From NCBI GenBank assembly GCA_022570975.1, contig JACZYS010000041.1:1-14227 (forward strand): a stretch of 14,227 nucleotides of DNA, written 5' to 3'. Positions 1 through 7,764 of the stretch are shown here, one piece after another. The translations under genes and the position numbers were made by a program. Below the pieces are notes generated by a model that was not told the origin of the DNA, did no database searches, and saw nothing but the letters and a program-made list of their open reading frames with translations. The first letter of the stretch is position 1, and each line of letters opens with the position of its first letter. This DNA is from Candidatus Zixiibacteriota bacterium. GTDB lineage: Bacteria; Zixibacteria; MSB-5A5; GN15; FEB-12.

Positions 1-36
1 TGAAAAAGAATAGCTTTTTCTCCTCGTATTAACACG

Positions 37-79
37 AAGCCCTGTTATCCTTAACATAGTAGAAGGAACAGGGCTTTTT
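37..79 (+). terminator. Rho-independent terminator of an upstream gene
   Basis: A 10-bp perfect stem (37-46 AAGCCCTGTT with 67-76 AACAGGGCTT) extends inward, after a two-base bulge, by CCTT (49-52) with AAGG (63-66). It runs directly into a T tract (75-79). The T run lies only on the right side, so it should terminate rightward transcription from a gene lying before the window. A second, weaker A/T-rich hairpin (GAAAAAG 2-8 with CTTTTTC 14-20) sits just upstream. The gene being terminated is not visible. Confidence 0.75.
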
Positions 80-265
80 GGCATGCTTCCTCACTGTCTA
101 CTAAAAGCTTCACCCTTACATTATTTTATATCAACAGAAAATTGTTTAAAAGTTTATCTATGAAGCTGATATAAAATGGATACATAAAGCGTAATTTTGC
201 CCGTCATCAGAAAACATTCAGTTAATCAATTTAGAAATCACTACACGCTTTAAAACTGTAAACCA
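80..265. other. Intergenic leader with inverted repeats, no gene seen
   Basis: This A/T-rich stretch lies between the upstream terminator and the first gene, and I see no convincing ORF or known RNA family in it. It holds three inverted repeats: AGCTTCA (106-112) with TGAAGCT (161-167); TTTTATATCA (124-133) with TGATATAAAA (167-176); and TAAAGCGT (185-192) with ACGCTTTA (245-252). The first two cross each other and share base 167, so both cannot form in full as simple stems. A TAnnTTTG box lies at 192-199. No Shine-Dalgarno sequence precedes the start codon at 266. Confidence 0.5.
192..199 (+). promoter_or_regulatory. Possible Bacteroidota-type -7 box (TAATTTTG)
   Basis: TAATTTTG fits the TAnnTTTG -7 element used by the primary sigma factor of Bacteroidota, about 66 bases before the start codon at 266. 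No TTG or TTTG -33 element is visible at the usual distance upstream, so the call rests on one box only. Confidence 0.3.
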
Positions 266-940
266 ATGCATATAACTTACTACGGACATTCATGCTTTGG
301 AGCAGAAATAAATGGAAAGCATTTGCTCTTTGATCCTTTCATTTCACCCAATGAATTGGCAAAAGATATTGATATAGATGCTATCAAAGCAGATTTTATT
401 TTGATATCTCACGGTCATGAAGACCATGTAGCAGATGCTGTAAGCATTGCCAAAAGAACAGGGGCGACAGTCATCTCAAATTACGAGATCATTACATGGT
501 TTGGCAGTCAGGGTGTTGAGAACGGGCATCCGATGAACCATGGTGGTGACAAGGAATTTGATTTCGGAAAGGTGAAATACGTAAATGCCGTTCACTCCAG
601 CGTGTTGCCCGATGGCACTTATGGAGGCAATCCGGGCGGATTTGTACTCCAAACATCTGAAGGTAATTTTTATTATGCGGGAGACACCGCACTGACTTAT
701 GACATGAAGCTGATAGGAGAATATGAGAATATTAGCTTCGCCATCCTGCCAATTGGCAATAATTTCACCATGGGCATTGATGATGCCGTCAAAGCCGTCG
801 AATTCTTGAAGCCCAAAAAAGTTGTTCCCTGCCATTATAATACTTTCCCCATAATTGAACAGGATGCAAATCAGTTTGCAGATAAAGTGAAAGACTCAGA
901 AGTCATCATAATGAATCCGGGAGATATGATTTCTCTGTGA
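266..940 (+). CDS. Metal-dependent hydrolase, metallo-beta-lactamase fold (UPF0173/YtkL-like)
   Basis: A complete 224-residue protein, the usual size for the UPF0173 group of metallo-beta-lactamase-fold hydrolases, which are related to UlaG-type lactonases. Visible metal-site residues are H49-G-H51-E-D53-H54, H110, D140 (in YYAGDT) and H190 (in VPCHYNTFP). The start GHSC (H8) and the ending MNPGD are typical of the group. No signal peptide is present, so it should be cytosolic. The true substrate of this group is not established. There is no Shine-Dalgarno sequence before the ATG; upstream is A/T-rich. The next gene begins 51 bases downstream, so co-transcription is possible. Confidence 0.87.
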   Translation: MHITYYGHSCFGAEINGKHLLFDPFISPNELAKDIDIDAIKADFILISHGHEDHVADAVSIAKRTGATVISNYEIITWFGSQGVENGHPMNHGGDKEFDFGKVKYVNAVHSSVLPDGTYGGNPGGFVLQTSEGNFYYAGDTALTYDMKLIGEYENISFAILPIGNNFTMGIDDAVKAVEFLKPKKVVPCHYNTFPIIEQDANQFADKVKDSEVIIMNPGDMISL

Positions 941-991
941 CTTTACAGATTTTTATCTACTTTCAAACCGGAACATTTTGTATAGAAGGGT

Positions 992-3826
992 ATGAAGAAA
1001 AGTCGTAAAATTCTAATCCGCATTGTCATATCTCTGGTTACTCTGTTTGTTCTAGTTTTAGTTTTTCTCGCCATTTTTTTCCCGATGGATGAAATGCGAT
1101 CATACGTTATATCAATGGGGGAAGAAAAACTTAACCGGAAAATTGAAATCGATGACATGACCCTTTCCATTTGGGGCGGATTTGGTGTCAGGCTGGTCAA
1201 TTTTAAATTGAGTAATTCTTCTCCCGCAGACACTCTCTCACAGGGGAATCTGCTCGTTGCTGATGACATTGATTTGAAACTTTCTCTTTTACCGCTTTTA
1301 ACCGGAAAATACAAAATTGACCGCTTGATAATAAACAATCCGGATATAGAGATGTTGATTGCTGAAGACGGAAGCTCAAATTTTGATTTTTCATCACCGG
1401 ACAGTTCGACCGTAGAAGAAATTTCCCGGTTGCCAATCGAAGCCCAAGCGGCCGGAGTTGCAATTTCATTTGATAAATTTGAAATTTCAAATGGCAGAAT
1501 ATATTACAGCAACAGGCAAACGAAGAGTGAATTCTCTGTTTCAGGTTTGAATGTTGTTTCAACTTTGGATGATTTGGATAACAATGCTTACTCCTCCAGT
1601 GGAGAAATTCAAATCTCAGAGCTGTCTCAAAGCGACATCTCAATTCTCAAAACTATTCCATTAAGTCTTTCTTATGAAATGGAATTCCTGGTAAATGAAC
1701 AGATCTTAAATATTAAAAAAGCTGAATTAACCTCCGGAACGGCCAAAATCGAGTTTGGCGGGAAATTAGTCCGCAAAAATAGAAACCTCACTGCCAACCT
1801 GCTGGCGGTGACAAAGAACACTAAGATTTCAGATATCCTCTTGCTTTTAAGTAATTCTTCTACGGAAAAACTAAAAGATTTTTCATTGACCGGTCTGGTC
1901 TCATCGGAAATAGATATAGAGTATGATGCCAACAATGTTATTCCGCTGAAATATGATGGAGAAATAAAGATTGTTTCGGTAATACTAAATCATAGAGAGC
2001 TCAAAGCCAGTCTGGACATTCCCGAGGTGTCGGTCATCATTGAAAATGATAACCTGCGGCTCAATTCCAGAAACGGACAATTTAACTATAAACCATTTGG
2101 ATTCCATCTCTCAATAAGAGATTTCAAAAACCCAAAAGTGACCGGAGAAATTGCCGGAAACATTGACCTCATATTCATTGAACCGTTTTTGCCCCCATCC
2201 AATAATCATAAACTTTCCGGAGATGCATCTTTTGACCTAAAAATATCGGGCTCAGCCGGCAATCCGGCTGATCTCAATTATTACGGCAACGTTAATCTGT
2301 CTAATGGAAAATATAACTCAAAATTCCTTTTACAACCATTGCGTCTTGTGGAAGGCAGCTTTTATCTGGAAAAAAATCTGTTAAGAGTGGACTCTCTGAC
2401 CATAAAAACGGATTCAAACCTGGTTAAATTTTCAGGAAGGATAAGCAATTTGTCAGATTATCTTATGGCCGATTCTTTCAGCCAGAGCGACAACCATTTT
2501 ATTGTTGATGGAAACCTCAAAGGTAACTTGAAACTTGGCTCATTCTCATATCTCCTCCCTGATAAAGGAAATCCAAGATTGGACGGTGACTTAGATTTCG
2601 ACATAGATATCTCCGGTAAATCAAGCATCCCAGAAAAAGTTATAAGAAACGGACGTATATCATTTTCAAACGTCAGCTACAACGATGACTTATTAAATGA
2701 ACCGCTTAAAAAATTTGATGCTGAAATGACAATAACGCCGGATACTATCAACATCAAAAAAATGACGGCAATTTTTGCTTCCGGTGACCTTTCCTTTAAC
2801 GGCAAGCTGGCCAATCCCTTTCCATATCTTTTGCCTTTTAGAGATATTGACCGCAGCAATATGCAGAAGCCTGATTTTTCATTTACCTTAAGCTCCCACC
2901 GGCTCGACATTGATAAGCTTTTTCCAGAAGCAGTACCGGGACAAGTGGAAGATTCTATGCCCAAAACGCCTGATTCACTTTCTGTTATTCTTCTCCCTGA
3001 CATAAGCGGAAAAGGCAGGTTCACCATTGACACCCTCATCTATGCCGGAGTAGAGTTCAGCAACATTAGCGGAGATATGAAAATTTATAACCGCATTATT
3101 GACTGCAGCAATGTTTCCGGCAAGGCCTATACCGGCGATATTTCAGGAAGCACAGTAATTGATTTTAATGATCCAAACTCACCGGTATACTCGGGAACTT
3201 TCAGAGCCAAACAGATAGAAGCCAATGATTTCCTGACTCGCTTCACTCCCCTTGGAGGATACCTGAGTGGAAAAATTGACTGTGAGGGTAACTACAACTC
3301 CACCGGATGGGAAAAGAAAACTTTCATCAATTCCCTCTCAATGAAATCAAGCCTTGATGTTCTTGAGGGTGAACTGTCAATTTCCGGAAATATTTTAAAG
3401 GCAATCCAGCAATTTGCATCAAAAATTAACGAACCGATTGCAAATAAACATCAGATAAAAAGACTCCGTACTAAAGTAGAAATAAAAGACGGTAATGTAA
3501 TAGTAAATGATCTTTCGGCAAAAGTAGGAGATCTGGGAAATATCTGGTTGAACGGCAGTTATAGTTTTTCAAATGATGTCTCTTTTACCGGAACTCTGGA
3601 GCTGTCAACAACAATGACTGAAAAAATAATATCCAAAAGCAGGCTCCTTGGTGATATCGGTACTCTCTTTGGACGCAATGCTATCGACAGAATAAAACTC
3701 CCCATAAAAATATCCGGTACTGTAACAGAACCCAAACTTACGATTGACTTAAACCTACTTGGAAATAACGGGGAGGATAAGTTAAAAGAAAAAGCAAAAG
3801 ACTTCCTGAAAAACTTAATTGACTAA
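992..3826 (+). CDS. AsmA-family inner-membrane-anchored envelope protein
   Basis: A 944-residue protein with a short basic N-terminus (KKSRK), one membrane segment at about residues 10-30, and a long periplasmic part made of alternating beta-strand stretches with recurring G-x-(I/L/V)-x-(F/G/N)-G-x-(L/I) turns. The first 75 residues (KLNRKIEIDDMTLSIWGG and following) and the conserved C-terminal region (about 730-935) resemble AsmA. Known AsmA/TamB/YhdP-type proteins form hydrophobic grooves that span the envelope and affect lipid delivery to the outer membrane; a similar role here is inferred. An in-frame TAG at 983-985 lies just before the ATG, so no earlier in-frame start is available. A GAAGGG tract sits unusually close (1 base gap) to the ATG. 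The next gene starts 3 bases after the stop. Confidence 0.82.
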   Translation: MKKSRKILIRIVISLVTLFVLVLVFLAIFFPMDEMRSYVISMGEEKLNRKIEIDDMTLSIWGGFGVRLVNFKLSNSSPADTLSQGNLLVADDIDLKLSLLPLLTGKYKIDRLIINNPDIEMLIAEDGSSNFDFSSPDSSTVEEISRLPIEAQAAGVAISFDKFEISNGRIYYSNRQTKSEFSVSGLNVVSTLDDLDNNAYSSSGEIQISELSQSDISILKTIPLSLSYEMEFLVNEQILNIKKAELTSGTAKIEFGGKLVRKNRNLTANLLAVTKNTKISDILLLLSNSSTEKLKDFSLTGLVSSEIDIEYDANNVIPLKYDGEIKIVSVILNHRELKASLDIPEVSVIIENDNLRLNSRNGQFNYKPFGFHLSIRDFKNPKVTGEIAGNIDLIFIEPFLPPSNNHKLSGDASFDLKISGSAGNPADLNYYGNVNLSNGKYNSKFLLQPLRLVEGSFYLEKNLLRVDSLTIKTDSNLVKFSGRISNLSDYLMADSFSQSDNHFIVDGNLKGNLKLGSFSYLLPDKGNPRLDGDLDFDIDISGKSSIPEKVIRNGRISFSNVSYNDDLLNEPLKKFDAEMTITPDTINIKKMTAIFASGDLSFNGKLANPFPYLLPFRDIDRSNMQKPDFSFTLSSHRLDIDKLFPEAVPGQVEDSMPKTPDSLSVILLPDISGKGRFTIDTLIYAGVEFSNISGDMKIYNRIIDCSNVSGKAYTGDISGSTVIDFNDPNSPVYSGTFRAKQIEANDFLTRFTPLGGYLSGKIDCEGNYNSTGWEKKTFINSLSMKSSLDVLEGELSISGNILKAIQQFASKINEPIANKHQIKRLRTKVEIKDGNVIVNDLSAKVGDLGNIWLNGSYSFSNDVSFTGTLELSTTMTEKIISKSRLLGDIGTLFGRNAIDRIKLPIKISGTVTEPKLTIDLNLLGNNGEDKLKEKAKDFLKNLID

Positions 3827-3829
3827 TTC

Positions 3830-5836
3830 ATGATGAAACAAGTCATCCTCAGTGCCTCAAAAATAATCTTAGTTCCAATTCTCCTTTTTCTTACGTTGCC
3901 TCTTAATGGTCAGGCTAATACCATAAATAAAATTAGCCCATCTTTAGAAATCCTGTTGAATAATGCTTCCCCTGATGAAAAAATAGTTGTCTGGGTTTAT
4001 CTGAATGAAAAACAAGGCTCAATAGAAAACAGTTTCATCTCTGAAAAATCGAGAAGAAGAAGAGCCAGAGTTGACAGGATAAATTTCCTCTTGGATGAAA
4101 AAGACATTCCCTTAAACCAGAAGGCAGTATCAGCCATCAAAAATTCCGGAGCAACTATACGCCATCAGTCAAAATGGTTCAACGCTCTCTCTGTTGAGGC
4201 GAACAAAATCACCCTTGAGAAAATATCTTCTTTATCTTTTGTAAGAAAAATTGAGTTACTAAAAAAAATCTCCAAGACTCTTCCTCCGGAAAACGAGTAT
4301 GGTACAAGAAAGTCTTTCACAGACAACAATATCATTTTGCCCTTAGCCTTAGACTATGGTCCTTCATTTCTCCAGAACCAATTTACGAAATCAACAAAAC
4401 TCCACACGGCCGGACTGACCGGAAAAGGAGTGTTGATTGCTATCTTTGATTCTGGCTTCAAAACCAACCACCCGGCCTTTGATTCCCTGAATCTTTTTGC
4501 AACCTATGATTTCATAAATAATATAATTCCGGTTGACAGTTTAGACTGCCCCGGCCAGTTAACTATTTTACAGCAGAATTTTCATGGCACGGCCGTATTA
4601 GGAACCATGGCCGGAAATGTTCCCGGCGAACTGATTGGTTCGGCATATGAAGCAAGCTACGCCCTTGCCAAAACAGAAATCACCTGCAGCGGCATTGAGA
4701 TAAAAATCGAAGAAGACAACTGGATTGCCGCCGCCGAATGGGCTGACTCAATAGGGGCTGATATTATCAGCTCATCACTCGGCTACTATTTTTTTCAGGA
4801 TTCCTCAGATTATCTGAAAGAGCAACTTGACGGTAACTCTGCTCTCATAACCCGGGCGGCAGATATAGCCGCCTCCAAAAATATTCTTCTCTTTAACTCC
4901 GCCGGTAATGAAAGAAAAACAAGCTGGGGGACAATAATTTTTCCGGCCGATGCTGACTCTGTTATTGCGGTCGGTGCCGTTTTATCTGATTCCTCGCTGG
5001 CTTCTTTTTCATCGCCGGGACCTACGGCCGATGGCCGCATAAAACCGGATGTTGTCACTCTTGGCAGCGTAATACATACGGCAAATTTTCAGGGAGGTTA
5101 TTCCAATTATTCCGGGACTTCCTTTTCCACACCGTTAGTTAGCGCCGGAGCAGCTTTGGCCTTTCAGCATGACAGCAGCATGACGGCTGAAGAATACCGA
5201 AAACTCATTAAAGAAACAGCCAGCCAGTTTCAAACCCCGGACAATGATTTTGGATACGGCCTTTTTGATGCTGCTCTTGCAGCCGATATCATAAAAATCA
5301 ATAAATCCGGAAATTTCATACTATTTTTAAATGACAGTTTGACTATTCACATTACAACTTCCGGCCGGTCTCAGAGTATTCCAGTTCTTGCCACAATAAA
5401 TCTTCCGGCCGGCAGTCAGTTTGTTGACAGCGGAAACGGCAGCGGAAAATTGATTCTCACCGGAACCAGACAAAACGACAACCTCTCTGAATTCACTTTG
5501 ACCGCCAGTGTAGGTTATTATACCGACAGTACAAACTTCACATTAGAGACATATGCCTCTGTGGCACAATATGTTATAGCAGCTCCGAACCCTTTTGCGG
5601 AAAGCGTTCGCTTCCTTTTATCATCAAACGCAGGAAATTTGAAATCTATTTCAATCTTTAACATTGTCGGCGAAAAAATATGGGAATATCTCAATAGTTC
5701 CACTGTTTTTGCCGAAGAAACTATAGTGTGGGATGGTACTAATTCTCGTGGTGAAAAAGTATCTTCCGGAGTATATCTCGCATACATTAGAGCTGAAAAT
5801 TATGAAGGCAATGTTAAACTTCTAAAGATTGAATAG
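3830..5836 (+). CDS. Secreted subtilisin-like S8 serine protease with type IX secretion tail
   Basis: A 668-residue protein. Residues 1-29 look like a signal peptide. Residues about 40-145 form a prodomain of the Bacteroidota S8 type, with an SRRRRAR basic patch (74-80) and SKWFNALSV (114-122). The catalytic domain spans about 195-485, with D207 (FDSG), H252 (FHGT), oxyanion N360 (NSAGN) and S431 (SGTS), so the triad is intact. A beta-rich linker follows. Residues about 583-668 carry APNPF, an ISIFNIVGE strand, WDGTNSRGE and SGVYLAYIRA, matching the Por secretion (T9SS type A) sorting domain. It is therefore probably exported through the outer membrane and released or anchored at the surface. 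Two consecutive ATGs (3830, 3833) could serve as start, and no Shine-Dalgarno is visible; coupling to the upstream AsmA gene is likely. No secretion-system genes are in the window. The substrate is unknown. Confidence 0.93.
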   Translation: MMKQVILSASKIILVPILLFLTLPLNGQANTINKISPSLEILLNNASPDEKIVVWVYLNEKQGSIENSFISEKSRRRRARVDRINFLLDEKDIPLNQKAVSAIKNSGATIRHQSKWFNALSVEANKITLEKISSLSFVRKIELLKKISKTLPPENEYGTRKSFTDNNIILPLALDYGPSFLQNQFTKSTKLHTAGLTGKGVLIAIFDSGFKTNHPAFDSLNLFATYDFINNIIPVDSLDCPGQLTILQQNFHGTAVLGTMAGNVPGELIGSAYEASYALAKTEITCSGIEIKIEEDNWIAAAEWADSIGADIISSSLGYYFFQDSSDYLKEQLDGNSALITRAADIAASKNILLFNSAGNERKTSWGTIIFPADADSVIAVGAVLSDSSLASFSSPGPTADGRIKPDVVTLGSVIHTANFQGGYSNYSGTSFSTPLVSAGAALAFQHDSSMTAEEYRKLIKETASQFQTPDNDFGYGLFDAALAADIIKINKSGNFILFLNDSLTIHITTSGRSQSIPVLATINLPAGSQFVDSGNGSGKLILTGTRQNDNLSEFTLTASVGYYTDSTNFTLETYASVAQYVIAAPNPFAESVRFLLSSNAGNLKSISIFNIVGEKIWEYLNSSTVFAEETIVWDGTNSRGEKVSSGVYLAYIRAENYEGNVKLLKIE

Positions 5837-5844
5837 TTTTTCTT

Positions 5845-7764
5845 ATGACAGCAAAATCAGTTGCTTATCAAACTGGTTTCAAAAGATGTGCCGTTTGCAA
5901 GATTGATCTCAAAGGTCGTTTTGTTTATGTCGATGAAGAAACCGAACAACTTCTTGGATATACAAAAGAAGAACTTTTTGGCAAGCCAATTTTTGACTTT
6001 GTCTCTGAATCTTCGGCCGATCTAATCGAAAAACTGGTAACCTATCGCAACCATTATGAGTCTTTTTTTGATGCCACCAAAATTACTGTGATAAGCAGAG
6101 ACAAGAAGAATATTTCAACCGATGCCATAGTTTCGCTGAATTTCATCGCCGGAAATCCGGTCAATTATCAGATTATTTTGAATACCACCAAATTCTCAAT
6201 CTCAGATCGACCGACCGACGACAATCAGATTCAATATCAGGAATTTTTGACTGCCTTTTTAAAACTGAACATGAATTCTGAGCCGGATAAATTATCAGAG
6301 CTGCTTAATTCATTCACTCAATCGGAAACATTGATTACATATTCGGTCAGGGACTCGGTCATAACACCATTATCGGCATCACAATTTGGATCATCGATAA
6401 CTGATGACCTGAGCAAATTGCCATTGTTAACACCTTTGCACAGTAGATTAATAGACGAAAACAAAGAATTCATTTTTACAGATAAGTCCTCAGTTCAACT
6501 GGCCATTGAAAAAGAAGGCACGGCCCCCAACGAATATGTTGTCCCCATAATAACCGAGCCCAACTGTGGTTTATTGTTCCGGTTTATTTATCCGGAAGAT
6601 TTCAAAATGAAATCTGCCATAAAAGCGATAGCAAAAGCGACCTTAGCCGTAAACCTGATTGAAAAAACATATATTTCAAGCAGCATTACCAAAAACGAAC
6701 AGGATGCACCTTCCGAACAGGCAATAGACATTAAATTTACAATCGGATTTCTGGACACGCTCAAAATCGGAGCTCTTTTAGTGAATGAGAACGGCCAGAT
6801 TAGCGGCTTCAATAACAGTTTTCTTTTCCTCTCCGGAGCTGAAAAAATTGACGGAGATTATCAGAGATTTCTTGAACTCTTGGATAAAAAGAGCAAGACT
6901 CTGCTTTCTGACAATATTCCGGCTTATTTCTCAGAAGAGTTAGACGATGCTGATCCGCAGGATTACCTTTCTGGTATAATTTTCAAAAATGGAATTGAAG
7001 CAGACCTGACAATAATCAGATTTGGCATCGAGGCCGGAAATTGCAACTCCTGTTTTGTATTCACAAAAAAGGTCGAATCATCAATTTCTGCCTCATCAAT
7101 TTCAAACTCCGGCTCAATAAATGAGATACTTTTCCAAACAGTCAGCGAACATGTCAAAAACATAGCCGAGACCGCAAATAAATTTGCTCATGGTGCTTAT
7201 GAAAGTGCCGGTAAACAGCAGAAGAAAAAACTGTCATCTCTTATTTCACAAACTGACCAATTAGATTCTCTGATTGCAACAGTCCTGAATTTTCATAGAA
7301 ATATAGAATCATCTTCTGAACTGACAGAGATAAATTTGAACCTCCTGATTGAACAAACAGCAAGAAAATTAAAAAAGAAATATCCCAACAAGACATTAAT
7401 CCTCAGTAACTCAGAAATTCCGCCAATTTTAAGCAACGACAAAGCACTCAGGTGGATAATATATGAAATCATCTCAAACTCTATCAAGTTTTCCCAGCAC
7501 CACAAGCTTCATCTGGACATCAAAGGTATTATTAGGAATAATCAGTTCAACCTTACACTTATTGATGATGGACCGGGAATACCAAAAGAGAAAATTGATG
7601 CAATATTTAAACTTAAAACAGAAGAAAATGGACTTGCCCTTTCCAGTTATCTGGTGAGTAACTTACAGGGGAAAATGGTCATAGCTTCCATGCCAAACAG
7701 GGGGGTCAAAGTAGAAATCACTCTTCCCATCATAAAATCAAAGGAGGAGAAAAATGATAAATAA
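5845..7764 (+). CDS. Soluble PAS/GAF-like/PAS sensor kinase-like protein with HATPase domain and degenerate H-box
   Basis: A 639-residue protein without membrane segments. PAS 1 covers about 12-117 (DLKGRFVYVDEE, LGYTKEELFGK). A GAF-like region covers about 145-275, and a second PAS about 300-408. A helical-hairpin (DHp-like) region spans about 425-490, and a HATPase domain about 533-631. The N-box is E541-x3-N545, the G1 box D574-D-G-P-G578. The G2 region reads E594-N-G-L-A-L, so the first glycine of GxGLAL is replaced, and the ATP lid is very short. The phosphoacceptor region reads SEHVKNIAE (H436), without the usual H-E-x-x-N/T-P. C15/C18 and C400/C403 form two CxxC pairs. The gene begins 8 bases after the protease and overlaps the next by 11. 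It may supply the ATP-binding half of a kinase whose phosphoacceptor lies in the next protein; this is inference. Confidence 0.87.
   Translation: MTAKSVAYQTGFKRCAVCKIDLKGRFVYVDEETEQLLGYTKEELFGKPIFDFVSESSADLIEKLVTYRNHYESFFDATKITVISRDKKNISTDAIVSLNFIAGNPVNYQIILNTTKFSISDRPTDDNQIQYQEFLTAFLKLNMNSEPDKLSELLNSFTQSETLITYSVRDSVITPLSASQFGSSITDDLSKLPLLTPLHSRLIDENKEFIFTDKSSVQLAIEKEGTAPNEYVVPIITEPNCGLLFRFIYPEDFKMKSAIKAIAKATLAVNLIEKTYISSSITKNEQDAPSEQAIDIKFTIGFLDTLKIGALLVNENGQISGFNNSFLFLSGAEKIDGDYQRFLELLDKKSKTLLSDNIPAYFSEELDDADPQDYLSGIIFKNGIEADLTIIRFGIEAGNCNSCFVFTKKVESSISASSISNSGSINEILFQTVSEHVKNIAETANKFAHGAYESAGKQQKKKLSSLISQTDQLDSLIATVLNFHRNIESSSELTEINLNLLIEQTARKLKKKYPNKTLILSNSEIPPILSNDKALRWIIYEIISNSIKFSQHHKLHLDIKGIIRNNQFNLTLIDDGPGIPKEKIDAIFKLKTEENGLALSSYLVSNLQGKMVIASMPNRGVKVEITLPIIKSKEEKNDK
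7741..7747 (+). promoter_or_regulatory. Strong Shine-Dalgarno inside the end of the kinase-like gene
   Basis: AAGGAGG lies 6 bases before the ATG at 7754 and is the best Shine-Dalgarno match in the window. It sits in the last codons of the preceding gene and fixes the start of the downstream REC-DHp gene inside the 11-base overlap. Many other genes here have weak or no such site. Confidence 0.8.

Noticed and set aside
476..835. Antisense 119-residue ORF opposite the hydrolase gene
   Set aside because: A shadow of a gene with intact metal-binding motifs; no recognisable domain and no separate upstream signals.
7463..7764. The kinase-like and REC-DHp genes being one gene broken by a frameshift
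   Set aside because: The second frame has its own strong Shine-Dalgarno and an entire receiver domain before the H-box, and the first protein ends naturally after a complete HATPase domain. The domain order would be abnormal for a single kinase.
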